Shown in pieces: positions 1 through 7,031 of a stretch of 64,000 nucleotides of DNA. The position numbers and the translations under genes are program-made. The stretch is from the NCBI GenBank assembly GCA_020633195.1, contig JACKEC010000015.1:434001-498000 (forward strand), read 5' to 3'. Source of the DNA: Sandaracinaceae bacterium (GTDB taxonomy: Bacteria; Myxococcota_A; Polyangia; Polyangiales; Sandaracinaceae). Below the pieces are notes generated by a model that searched no databases, had not been told where the DNA came from, and saw only the letters and a list, made by a program, of their open reading frames with translations. The first letter of the stretch is position 1. Each line of letters opens with the position of its first letter.

Positions 1-309
1 GACGTCGCCGACGCGTTCGATGGGTGGCTCGCGGACGAGCCGGCCAACATCGTCTCGGACCTGCAAGGCGCCTTGCTCTGGATGGAGCTCGGGCCGGCGC
101 TCTACGACCATCGCTGGGAGAGCTTCTCCGGCCTGGACCAGGCCGCGCGCGAGGCGCACTTCCGATCCTGGATGGAGAGCGACGATCTGGTGCGCCGGCA
201 GGTCGCGACGGCGTTTCGGAAGTTCGTGAACCTCGTCTTCCACGACACTCCGTCGACGTGGGCGCGCATCCACTACCCGGGGCCGGCGACGGGGCTGCGC
301 GGCTCGTGA
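1..309 (+). CDS. C-terminal part of a gluconate 2-dehydrogenase subunit 3-like protein (5' truncated by window)
   Basis: The reading frame is open from base 1 and ends at TGA 307-309, so the start lies upstream. About 102 residues are visible, including the stretches LLWMELGPALYDHRWESF and VATAFRKFVNLVFHDTP. The composition and its place directly before a GMC flavoenzyme match the small helper subunit (gluconate 2-dehydrogenase subunit 3 type) that accompanies secreted or periplasmic GMC dehydrogenases. It overlaps the next gene by four bases (GTGA), so the two are translationally coupled. The same kind of domain seems to be fused to the N-terminus of the second GMC enzyme at 7029. The family call is by resemblance and position; the visible part holds no catalytic residues. 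Confidence 0.6.
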   Translation, partial: DVADAFDGWLADEPANIVSDLQGALLWMELGPALYDHRWESFSGLDQAAREAHFRSWMESDDLVRRQVATAFRKFVNLVFHDTPSTWARIHYPGPATGLRGS

Positions 310-1829
310 CGGAGGGCATCGAGAGCCTCGCGGGCGTCCGGAGCCCGGCCGATCGGAGCGCCGACGTCTGCATCATCGGCTCGGGCTGCGGCGGCGCAAC
401 GGCGGCCCGCGTCCTCGCCGAGGCGGGCAAGGACGTCGTGGTGCTCGAGGAGGGCAGCGACCGCACGGGGATGGAGCTGACCCAGCGCGACGGCGAGATG
501 TACGACCAGCTCTACATGGACCGCGGGGGGCGCTCCACGGAGGACCTGTCGATCAGCGTGCTCACCGCGCGCGTGCTCGGCGGCGGCGGCGTGATCAACG
601 CGAGCGACGTCGTGCCGATCCCCGCGGGCGTGCTCGCCCACTGGCGGCGCGCGTTCGACCTCGCGGACCTGACCGACGCCACGCTCGCGCCCTTCGCCGC
701 GGCGGCGCTCGCCGATCTGCACGCCAACGAGGTCACCGAGGCGCAGATGAACCGCGCCAACCGCCTGCTGCAGGAGGGGACCGAGCGGCTCGGCTGGGCG
801 GGCGCGCGGATGCACCACAACCGCGTCGGCTGCCAGGGCATGGGCACCTGCCTCATCGGGTGCCCCGTCAACGCGAAGAAGAACCCGCGCTTCGTCGCGA
901 TCCCCGCGGCCATCGAGGCGGGCGCGCGCTTCCTCACGCGGGCGCGCGCCGTCCGCGTCGAGGGCGCGCGGGCCGACACCAAGACGGTCACCGTCAAGAC
1001 CCTGGACGCGCGCGGCTACCACGAGACGGGCGAGCTCAGGGTGCGCGCGCCGATCGTGATCGTCGCGTGCAACGCGGTCGCGTCGGCGCAGCTCCTCTTG
1101 CAATCGGGCATCGGCAACGAGCACGTGGGGCAGCACCTGATCCTTCAGCCGCAGCTCCCGCTGGTCGCGTCCTTCGACGAGCCCGTGAACGCGTTCCGCG
1201 GCATCCCGCAGGCCTACGCGGTCACCGAGTTCGAGGAGGAGGACCACCCCGAGCACGGCCTCTGGGGCTTCCGGATCGAGGCGATCATGGGCACGCCCGG
1301 GATCGTGTCGACGCTCCTGCCGTACATCGGGAGCGAGAGCGCCACGATGATGGGGCGCTACGACCGCATCGCCGCCTCGCTCCTGCTCGCCCCCGACGAG
1401 CCGTCCGGGAGCGTCCGCCTCGGGCCGTCGACGCGCCCGATCATCGCCTACGAGCACCGCGAGGAGCACAAGCGCCGGCTCCGCGCGGCGGCCCGCGCGG
1501 CGGCGCGCATCTACCTCGCGGCGGGCGCGCGCGAGGTCCTCGTCCCGAGCGTCCCGCCCGTGACCGTGCGCAGCACGCGCGACCTGCACCACCTCGACGC
1601 CCTCGAGATGCGGCCCGCGACGACCCCGATGGTGTCCGCGCACCAGCAAGGTACCGTGCGCATGTCCAGCTCGGCGTCGCGCGGCGCGGTCGATCCCGAC
1701 GGGCTCGTGTGGGGCACGCGCGGCGTCTATGTGATGGACGCGTCCATCTTCCCGAGCAGCGCGTCGAGCCACACCATGACGCCCATCCTCACGATGGCGC
1801 GCTACCTCGCGAGCAAGCTCGCCGCGTAG
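306..1829 (+). CDS. GMC family FAD-dependent oxidoreductase
   Basis: A 507-residue flavoenzyme that probably oxidises an alcohol (sugar, polyol or sterol-like; substrate not readable). The N-terminus has the dinucleotide-binding motif GSGCGG at residues 25-30, preceded by a beta strand (VCII) and followed by VVVLEEG. A central Cys-containing segment (GCQGMGTCLIGCPVNAKK) is typical of the gluconate-dehydrogenase/cholesterol-oxidase branch of GMC proteins. The C-terminus has the catalytic-region pattern SAHQQGTVRM and DASIFPSSASSHTMTP. The start is the GTG at 306, which overlaps the stop of the preceding helper subunit gene. Longer upstream frames only shadow that gene. No signal peptide is visible on this subunit; a Tat signal, if any, would be on the helper. 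Confidence 0.9.
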   Translation: MTEGIESLAGVRSPADRSADVCIIGSGCGGATAARVLAEAGKDVVVLEEGSDRTGMELTQRDGEMYDQLYMDRGGRSTEDLSISVLTARVLGGGGVINASDVVPIPAGVLAHWRRAFDLADLTDATLAPFAAAALADLHANEVTEAQMNRANRLLQEGTERLGWAGARMHHNRVGCQGMGTCLIGCPVNAKKNPRFVAIPAAIEAGARFLTRARAVRVEGARADTKTVTVKTLDARGYHETGELRVRAPIVIVACNAVASAQLLLQSGIGNEHVGQHLILQPQLPLVASFDEPVNAFRGIPQAYAVTEFEEEDHPEHGLWGFRIEAIMGTPGIVSTLLPYIGSESATMMGRYDRIAASLLLAPDEPSGSVRLGPSTRPIIAYEHREEHKRRLRAAARAAARIYLAAGAREVLVPSVPPVTVRSTRDLHHLDALEMRPATTPMVSAHQQGTVRMSSSASRGAVDPDGLVWGTRGVYVMDASIFPSSASSHTMTPILTMARYLASKLAA

Positions 1830-1890
1830 CTCGGGCGACCTGTGGGGTGATCCCCCTCAGCGCGACGCCGCGCCGGACGGATCATGGAGC

Positions 1891-2205
1891 ATGGCCCAGC
1901 AGCCGATCACCGCGCCGGCGCCGGCGCTGCCCGACTCGTGGCGGCCCACCCCCGTCCCGGGGGCGCCGGAGGCCGAGGAGCCGAAGATCCCCGCGCCCCC
2001 GAGGGCGCCCTCGGCGAGCGGGCAGCGGCTCCGCGCCCCCGCCGCGACGCCGGTCCCGAGCGAGAAGGTCCGCGTGCCCCCGCCTCCGCGTGCGCCGACG
2101 CGCGACGCGCACTCGTGGAAGGCGCCCTCCGGCAAGCGGCGCCGGCGCTGGCTCCTGACCGAGATCCCGCCCCCGCCCGACCCGAAGGATCCCCGGCGCG
2201 ACTGA
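1891..2205 (+). CDS. Small proline-rich protein of unknown function
   Basis: A 104-residue protein, rich in Pro and Ala in the first two thirds, ending in a basic patch (GKRRRRW) and a Pro/Asp tail. No domain is recognised. Nearly every codon ends in G or C, as in the neighbouring real genes, and a GGAG sits close before the ATG, so I take it as coding. It follows the GMC gene by 61 bases on the same strand and stops just before a convergent gene at 2208. It could be a disordered linker-type or envelope protein; no signal peptide is seen. Confidence 0.6.
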   Translation: MAQQPITAPAPALPDSWRPTPVPGAPEAEEPKIPAPPRAPSASGQRLRAPAATPVPSEKVRVPPPPRAPTRDAHSWKAPSGKRRRRWLLTEIPPPPDPKDPRRD

Positions 2206-2207
2206 CC

Positions 2208-2666
2208 CTACGGGCCGTCGATCGACGGCCAGCCGAGCTGACGACAGGCCCAGAGCCCGATGCAGATCGCCTCGGCCGCGTCGTGGCGGAGGGCCTTCGG
2301 TCGGGGCAGGCCGCTGCGCTCGATGATCGCGCGGGCGAGCGTGTCGGCCGCCGCCTTGGCGAGCGCGCCGGTGCGCCGCTCGCGCTCCTCGAGCAGCTCG
2401 GGGCGCCACGTGTGGGCCTGGATCGCGAAGACGCGCGCGCCTCGCTTCTCGGCGGCCTTGCCCCACACCCGCGCGAGCGCGGCGTCGCCCTCGACGGCGA
2501 CCGCGACGAGGGCCTCGACGTCGGCGAGCTCGCCCCACGCGGCGCGCTTGAGGCGCGTGACGGTCCCGTAGTTCTGCGAGCGGTAGCGCACGAGCCGACC
2601 GCCTTCGTCGAACACCGCGAGCCCCGTCTTGAGCCCCAGGTCGACCGCGAGGAGGTGCTCGCGCAC
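2208..2666 (-). CDS. RuvC/RNase H-fold nuclease-like protein
   Basis: 152 residues with the pattern of an RNase H-like fold. The first strand carries an acidic residue (LLAVDLGLKTGLAVFD, D9), a second strand gives VAVAVEGD (E59), and a late helix carries RHDAAEAICIGLW (D129, E132). This acidic layout is that of the RuvC/YqgF group of resolvase-like proteins, where the carboxylates bind metal. The GTG start at 2666 lies two bases after the stop of the upstream carboxypeptidase gene, so the two are co-transcribed. The residue pattern supports a nuclease or nuclease-derived protein acting on branched DNA or RNA; the exact substrate is unknown. Confidence 0.6.
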   Translation of the reverse strand: MREHLLAVDLGLKTGLAVFDEGGRLVRYRSQNYGTVTRLKRAAWGELADVEALVAVAVEGDAALARVWGKAAEKRGARVFAIQAHTWRPELLEERERRTGALAKAAADTLARAIIERSGLPRPKALRHDAAEAICIGLWACRQLGWPSIDGP

Positions 2667-2668
2667 GG

Positions 2669-4351
2669 TCAGCCGACGGCGACCGACAGCGACCCGCGGC
2701 CGCCGCGGCCGGCGTCCCACTGGATCGCGAGCGCGCCCTCGCCGCGCACCACCCACACCGCGCGCGCGCGGTGGCCGCGATCGGCCGGGAGCCCGACGTA
2801 GATCGGGTGGTGCGCCGAGCTCGCCTGGATCGCGCCCCAGCCGTCGAGCCAGCCGAGCGCCTGATGCGCGACGCCCTCGACGAGCTCGAGGCCGCTCGCT
2901 CGCGCGTGGAGGGGCGGCGCCATCCCGATGGTCTCCGCGCGCTGCAGGCTGCTCGTCGGGAGGAAGCCCAGGTTCTCGACCATCAGCTCCACCCGCGTGA
3001 GCCCGCCGCCGAGCGCCTCGGTCCGCGCCTCGGCGCGCACGGTGGGGAGGGAGCGGCGCAGGCGGTCGGCGACCATGAAGCCCCTGTCGCACTCCTCCGC
3101 GAGGAGCCGCTCGGGCGGGTTGCGGACGGTCGTCATGTACTCGATCCCGCCGATCTCGACGGCGCCGAGCTGCGGGTGGTCGAACGGCTTCCAGTCGAGG
3201 ATCGCGCCGGGCTCGTCGCGGAAGGCGTCGAGGACCGCGTGCAGGATCTCCATGTCGGGCTCGACGAAGAGCTTGGCGGGCTCCTCGACCGCCTTGCCCG
3301 CGAACGCGTAGGGATCCCAGAGCTCGAGGGTGTAGCCGGCGACGCCGAACGTGGTCGCGAGCGCGTCGGCCCACACGCCGACGATCGGCTTCTTCGGGTC
3401 GTACGTGAACTCGGGCATCACCTTGAAGACGCGGTACCCGGTGCCCGCGACGGCGCCCTTGGCGAGCGCGCGGAGCATGAAGAGGTCCTGGTCGCCGAGC
3501 ACCGACGGCTCGCGGTACGGGTGGGTGAGGATGCAGCCGGTGTAGGTGTGGTTGCTGAGCGCCGCGCCGATGCGCGGCCGCGCGCGGAACGCCTCGACCG
3601 TCGCGCGGCTCTCGGGCTCCGAGAGCGGGTAGTCGCCGCTGTCCATCCCGAACATCTCGAAGGGTGTCCATGAGGAAGGGAAGTTGCGGTTCAGGTCCTG
3701 GCCGAACTCGCGGCTCGCCTCGAGCCAGCGCACCCCGTCCCAGTCGAGGAAGACGCCCTCGTCGGCGACGAAGTACGCGGTGGAGGGATCGTCGTCGAGC
3801 GTGCGGGGGCGCATCTTCGCGACGTTCGCGGGGTCGTCGAACACCCACGTGCCGGCGGGGTGACGCCAGCGCATCCAGCGCACCCGGCCGTCCCCGTCGA
3901 GGTCCGACGGGTGCAGGCCGACGCGCGGCCGTCCGTCGCGGGGCGGCCGCAGCGTGCTGCGCAGGAACGGCGCGCCGGCGCGCATCGCGACGTAGCCGTC
4001 GGGGCTCATGCACGGCAGCACGTACGCCGTGTGTCCTTCGAACCACGCGCGCGTCGGTCCGTCCCCGTCGCGCAGGCCGGCGATCCACCGCGTCGCGGTG
4101 TGGAGCGCGGCCATGACGCCGGTCCACTCGGCGCAGTGCGTGCCCGCGTCGAGCCAGAACCCCGGGCGCTCGTCGGCCCCGCCGTCCTGCGCGCCGATGG
4201 TGAGGATCGGGATGTCCCGCCCCTCGCGGCTCTGGCCCGCGACGTCGAGGCGGGCCCACGCGGGCGCCGAGGCGACGAGCGCCTCGAGGTGCGCGACGAC
4301 CTCGTCCCAGTCGAGGTAACGGTCGGCGGCGTAGTCGGGTACTGCAGACAT
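2669..4351 (-). CDS. M14 family zinc carboxypeptidase
   Basis: A 560-residue metallocarboxypeptidase-like protein. Zinc ligands are H72 and E75 (GTHCAEW) and H268 (SNHTYTG). DLNRNFP near 220 supplies the usual substrate-binding Asn-Arg, and E343 (TLELWDPY) is the likely catalytic glutamate. The family removes C-terminal residues from peptides or trims peptidoglycan stem peptides. A D-x-D-x-D-G-like stretch (DLDGDGRVRW, about 150-159) sits between the first zinc motif and DLNRNFP and resembles a calcium-binding loop. The start is the ATG at 4351; an upstream in-frame extension of ten residues is possible. No obvious signal peptide. The RNase H-fold gene follows two bases downstream. Confidence 0.85.
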   Translation of the reverse strand: MSAVPDYAADRYLDWDEVVAHLEALVASAPAWARLDVAGQSREGRDIPILTIGAQDGGADERPGFWLDAGTHCAEWTGVMAALHTATRWIAGLRDGDGPTRAWFEGHTAYVLPCMSPDGYVAMRAGAPFLRSTLRPPRDGRPRVGLHPSDLDGDGRVRWMRWRHPAGTWVFDDPANVAKMRPRTLDDDPSTAYFVADEGVFLDWDGVRWLEASREFGQDLNRNFPSSWTPFEMFGMDSGDYPLSEPESRATVEAFRARPRIGAALSNHTYTGCILTHPYREPSVLGDQDLFMLRALAKGAVAGTGYRVFKVMPEFTYDPKKPIVGVWADALATTFGVAGYTLELWDPYAFAGKAVEEPAKLFVEPDMEILHAVLDAFRDEPGAILDWKPFDHPQLGAVEIGGIEYMTTVRNPPERLLAEECDRGFMVADRLRRSLPTVRAEARTEALGGGLTRVELMVENLGFLPTSSLQRAETIGMAPPLHARASGLELVEGVAHQALGWLDGWGAIQASSAHHPIYVGLPADRGHRARAVWVVRGEGALAIQWDAGRGGRGSLSVAVG

Positions 4352-4402
4352 GGCCGCGCAGCATCGCGCATCGCCGCCCACGGGGGCAACGTCGACGCGG
4401 GA

Positions 4403-5905
4403 TCAGGCTCGGCGTCGGCGCCGCACGAGCCAGGGCCACAGCAGGCCGAGCAGCAAGCAGCTCGGCGCGCTCGAGCCCGGCGTCGCGCGGCAGGCGCAGC
4501 CGCCGGTCACCCCGCCGGGTCGGTCCCCCGCGTCGGTCGTCGCGACGGCGCCGTCGGGCGCGGGGCCTCCGTCGGTGCCCGGCGGGACCGCCGCGTCGGC
4601 CATCGGCGGCGCGCCGCCGTCGGTCATCGGCGGCACGCCGGCGTCGGTCCCGGGAGGCGCGCCGGCGTCTTCGCTGGGCACGCCCGCGTCGGTCCCGGGC
4701 GCGTCGGCGCGGGTCAGGCGGATCGCGTCGAACACGATCTTGCGACCCAGCGAGAACGCCTCGCCGGTGTTGTCGTCGAGGCGCACCGACTGCCCGCCGC
4801 CCGCCGCGAACGCGTGCTCGCCGAGCGAGCGCCACCCGTCGGTCGCGGACTGATCGAGCATCACCACGTCGGTCGAGCCGCCGTGCGTGATCCGATAGGC
4901 CGCCCGCTGGGCCTGGGCGAACGAGCCGTCCGTGTAGACCTCGACGAGGTAGCGGCCCGCGGCGTCGAACGTGAGGTTCCAGATCCCGTGGTTGTCCACC
5001 GCCGCGTCGTCGGTGGTGTTCGTCCAGATCAGCGAGGACAGCCAGCCGTCGGCCTCGTCGTGCCAGTAGGCCGGGTTGCCGCCGCGCTCGAAGCAGAGGT
5101 CCGTGTCGTCGACCACGCGGCCCGCGGCCGGGATGTTCGCGCAGATCGGGCAGTCCGCCGGGCACGACGCGTTCGTCTCGCCGCCCGAGCAGAAGCCGTC
5201 GCCGCACGTCGGCGGCCCGCCGGTGTTCATCGACACGAGGACGCGGCCGCGCGTGAGGTCCTCGTAGCCGTCGATCGGCTCGGGCACGGTGGCGTTGCCG
5301 CCGTAGCTGCCGCCGGTGCCGGACCCCCCGACCATGCTGTCCCGATGGATCGACCAGTGGAGGTGCGGGCCCGAGAAGCTCGAGCAGCTCAGCGCGCCCA
5401 TGCAGGAGCCGCCGAGCTCGCCGAGGACCTGACCCTGGCGGACGGTCGCGCCCTCGGTGACCGCGCCGTCGATCGCGTTCAGGTGCGCGTAGAGCGTGTG
5501 GTAGACGTGCCCGTCGCCGAGGTCGTGGCGCAGGATGATGCGCTGGCCGAAGTTCGACCAACCCGCCGTCGCCCAGCCCGCGCGCACGACGGTGCCGCTC
5601 AGCGCGGCGACGACGGGCATCCCGCGGCCGCCGTCGGCGAGGCCGTCGTAGACCAGGTCGAGCGCGTAGTAGTCGTTCCCGAAGCCCGTCTCGTTCAGGT
5701 AGTGGTGCAGGCTCGAGCCGCCCGATGGGCTGTACCCCGACGCGACGCGCACGGAGGTGCCCGCGGGGAAGGGCAGCCGCAGCGGCTCGCCCGTCGAGGG
5801 GAACGCGACCCCGCCGGTCAGCGGCGTCGTGAGGGCCCACGCGTCGCCGACGAACAGCAGGGTGCCGAGGGCGGCGAGGGCGACGGCGGCGCGGCGGCGG
5901 TGCAT
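4403..5905 (-). CDS. Secreted M23 family metallopeptidase with golvesin-like domain and MYXO-CTERM-like tail
   Basis: 500 residues. The N-terminus (MHRRRAAVALAALGTLLFVG) is a signal peptide. Residues about 60-190 form a LytM/M23 peptidase: H67/H68 and D83 as first zinc ligands, VYHTLYAHL in the middle, and GPHLHW (HLH at 181-183). These enzymes cut peptidoglycan cross-bridges or peptides outside the cytoplasm. A Cys-rich linker follows, then a beta-rich region resembling the golvesin C-terminal-like domain (from about RVVDDTD to FDAIRLTRAD), a Pro/Asp/Ala-Gly repeat linker, and a tail with Cys, a hydrophobic stretch and RRRRRA resembling the MYXO-CTERM sorting signal. A TACGCT hexamer lies six bases before the ATG. 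Confidence 0.85.
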   Translation of the reverse strand: MHRRRAAVALAALGTLLFVGDAWALTTPLTGGVAFPSTGEPLRLPFPAGTSVRVASGYSPSGGSSLHHYLNETGFGNDYYALDLVYDGLADGGRGMPVVAALSGTVVRAGWATAGWSNFGQRIILRHDLGDGHVYHTLYAHLNAIDGAVTEGATVRQGQVLGELGGSCMGALSCSSFSGPHLHWSIHRDSMVGGSGTGGSYGGNATVPEPIDGYEDLTRGRVLVSMNTGGPPTCGDGFCSGGETNASCPADCPICANIPAAGRVVDDTDLCFERGGNPAYWHDEADGWLSSLIWTNTTDDAAVDNHGIWNLTFDAAGRYLVEVYTDGSFAQAQRAAYRITHGGSTDVVMLDQSATDGWRSLGEHAFAAGGGQSVRLDDNTGEAFSLGRKIVFDAIRLTRADAPGTDAGVPSEDAGAPPGTDAGVPPMTDGGAPPMADAAVPPGTDGGPAPDGAVATTDAGDRPGGVTGGCACRATPGSSAPSCLLLGLLWPWLVRRRRRA

Positions 5906-5911
5906 GGACCG

Positions 5912-5917
5912 AGCGTA
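5912..5917 (-). promoter_or_regulatory. -10-like hexamer TACGCT of the M23 peptidase gene
   Basis: TACGCT ends six bases upstream of the ATG at 5905, the spacing expected if transcription begins at the start codon. It is part of the window-wide TANNNT pattern. No good -35 is visible. Confidence 0.4.
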
Positions 5918-5944
5918 GAACAGGCGGCCGCGCCTGCCGAGGCG

Positions 5945-6994
5945 CTACGCCTTGGGGTCGAGGACCGGCACGCCGTGGTCGGTCGCCTCGGTCAGGATCT
6001 CGAACGCGGCCCGGCTGCGCGTGCTGAGCGTGCGCGGCGGCTCGCCGCGGCGGCGCACGGTGAGGTCGCAGCGCGCGATCTTCGAGTTCAGGCACGTCTT
6101 CGTGCCGCCCGGCGGGTTGTAGTAGGGCAGGCCGACGAAGTCGGCGCGCGCCGCGGCGATGTTGCCGGCGATGTGGACGTCGTCGTCGCCGGTCTCGAAC
6201 GCGAAGCGGAAGAAGTCGTAGCTGCCCTTCGCGCGCAGGCCCTGACCGATGGTGCCGAACGCGTGCTCGCGACCGTCGAGGCGCAGCGTCAGCACGGTCA
6301 GCGCGGGCGTCAGCACCGGGCCGACCTTGATGCGGCCGCAGCCGACCTCGAGGAACGCGTCGGGCGCGTCGTCGAACCCGCACACCTGGCCCCACGCGTA
6401 CTGGTCGGTGTGCTTCTCGCCCCAGTTGTGGTTCTGCGAGCCGACCCAGCCGTCGACCTCGAGGCGCTCTCCGTCGACCACGAGGTTTCCTCGATACACC
6501 GCGAGCGGGGAGCCCACGAGCGCCTTGGCCTTCGGGATCGGCTTGCCGTAGAGCGCGCGATCGAAGGTCAGGAGCACGGGCTCGGGCGACGTGTAGGCGA
6601 GGTCCCAGCGGAGCTCGTGCGCGCCGAGCTTCGCCCCGCCGCGCAACCGCGTCGCGTCGAGCGTCGAGCCCGCGATCCGCGCCTCGAGCTCGCTCTTCGC
6701 GAAGCGGCACTCGCGGATCGAGTGCTCCTCTTTGACGGCGACGATCGAGCCCCGCTCGCCGTCGAAGGCGATCGCCCACAGCTCGCCGAGGCCGTCGCCC
6801 GGGCGCCCCGCGGGGGAGAAGATCGTGTACCGGATCCAGAACGCGAGCGGGCGCGTCGGGTGGTTCGCGCGCTGGAACCAGCTCTCGTAGTGGCCGCGCG
6901 GATCACCGGCGGTCCACCGCGCCCCGTTCCAGTGGGCTCGCTCGCGGTCCGTGGCCTCCGACGGATCGCACTTCACCTCGGCTCGGTCGAGCAT
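5945..6994 (-). CDS. Lipocalin-fold CrtC/AttH/Svf1-like protein
   Basis: 349 residues with the start at ATG 6994; an alternative ATG at 7012 adds six residues. The hallmark is GWVGSQNHNWGEKHTDQYAW in the middle, a His/Asn/Trp-rich signature of the double-lipocalin family that includes carotenoid hydratase CrtC, tocopherol cyclase-like proteins, AttH and yeast Svf1. Members bind or modify hydrophobic isoprenoid- or lipid-type molecules. No signal peptide is obvious. The gene is divergent from the fused GMC oxidoreductase at 7029 and both start codons lie symmetrically at the ends of one palindrome, so the two probably answer to the same regulator and work on the same lipophilic substrate. The exact reaction cannot be read. 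Confidence 0.65.
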   Translation of the reverse strand: MLDRAEVKCDPSEATDRERAHWNGARWTAGDPRGHYESWFQRANHPTRPLAFWIRYTIFSPAGRPGDGLGELWAIAFDGERGSIVAVKEEHSIRECRFAKSELEARIAGSTLDATRLRGGAKLGAHELRWDLAYTSPEPVLLTFDRALYGKPIPKAKALVGSPLAVYRGNLVVDGERLEVDGWVGSQNHNWGEKHTDQYAWGQVCGFDDAPDAFLEVGCGRIKVGPVLTPALTVLTLRLDGREHAFGTIGQGLRAKGSYDFFRFAFETGDDDVHIAGNIAAARADFVGLPYYNPPGGTKTCLNSKIARCDLTVRRRGEPPRTLSTRSRAAFEILTEATDHGVPVLDPKA

Positions 6995-7031
6995 GGACAA
7001 ACGGTGACGCATCGGTCATCGTTTGTCCATG
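6992..7031. promoter_or_regulatory. 40-bp near-perfect palindrome between divergent genes, probable operator
   Basis: The left arm CATGGACAAACGGTGAC (6992-7008) and right arm GTCATCGTTTGTCCATG (7015-7031) are reverse complements with one mismatch, around a six-base spacer. The outer ATGs are the start codons of the lipocalin-like gene (minus strand, 6994) and the GMC gene (plus strand, 7029). The length and symmetry suit a dimeric repressor of TetR or similar type, but no regulator gene lies next to it. Confidence 0.7.

Noticed and set aside
1844..1855. GGGG-TGAT-CCCC hairpin after the first GMC gene as a terminator
   Set aside because: The stem is only four base pairs and there is no following T run.
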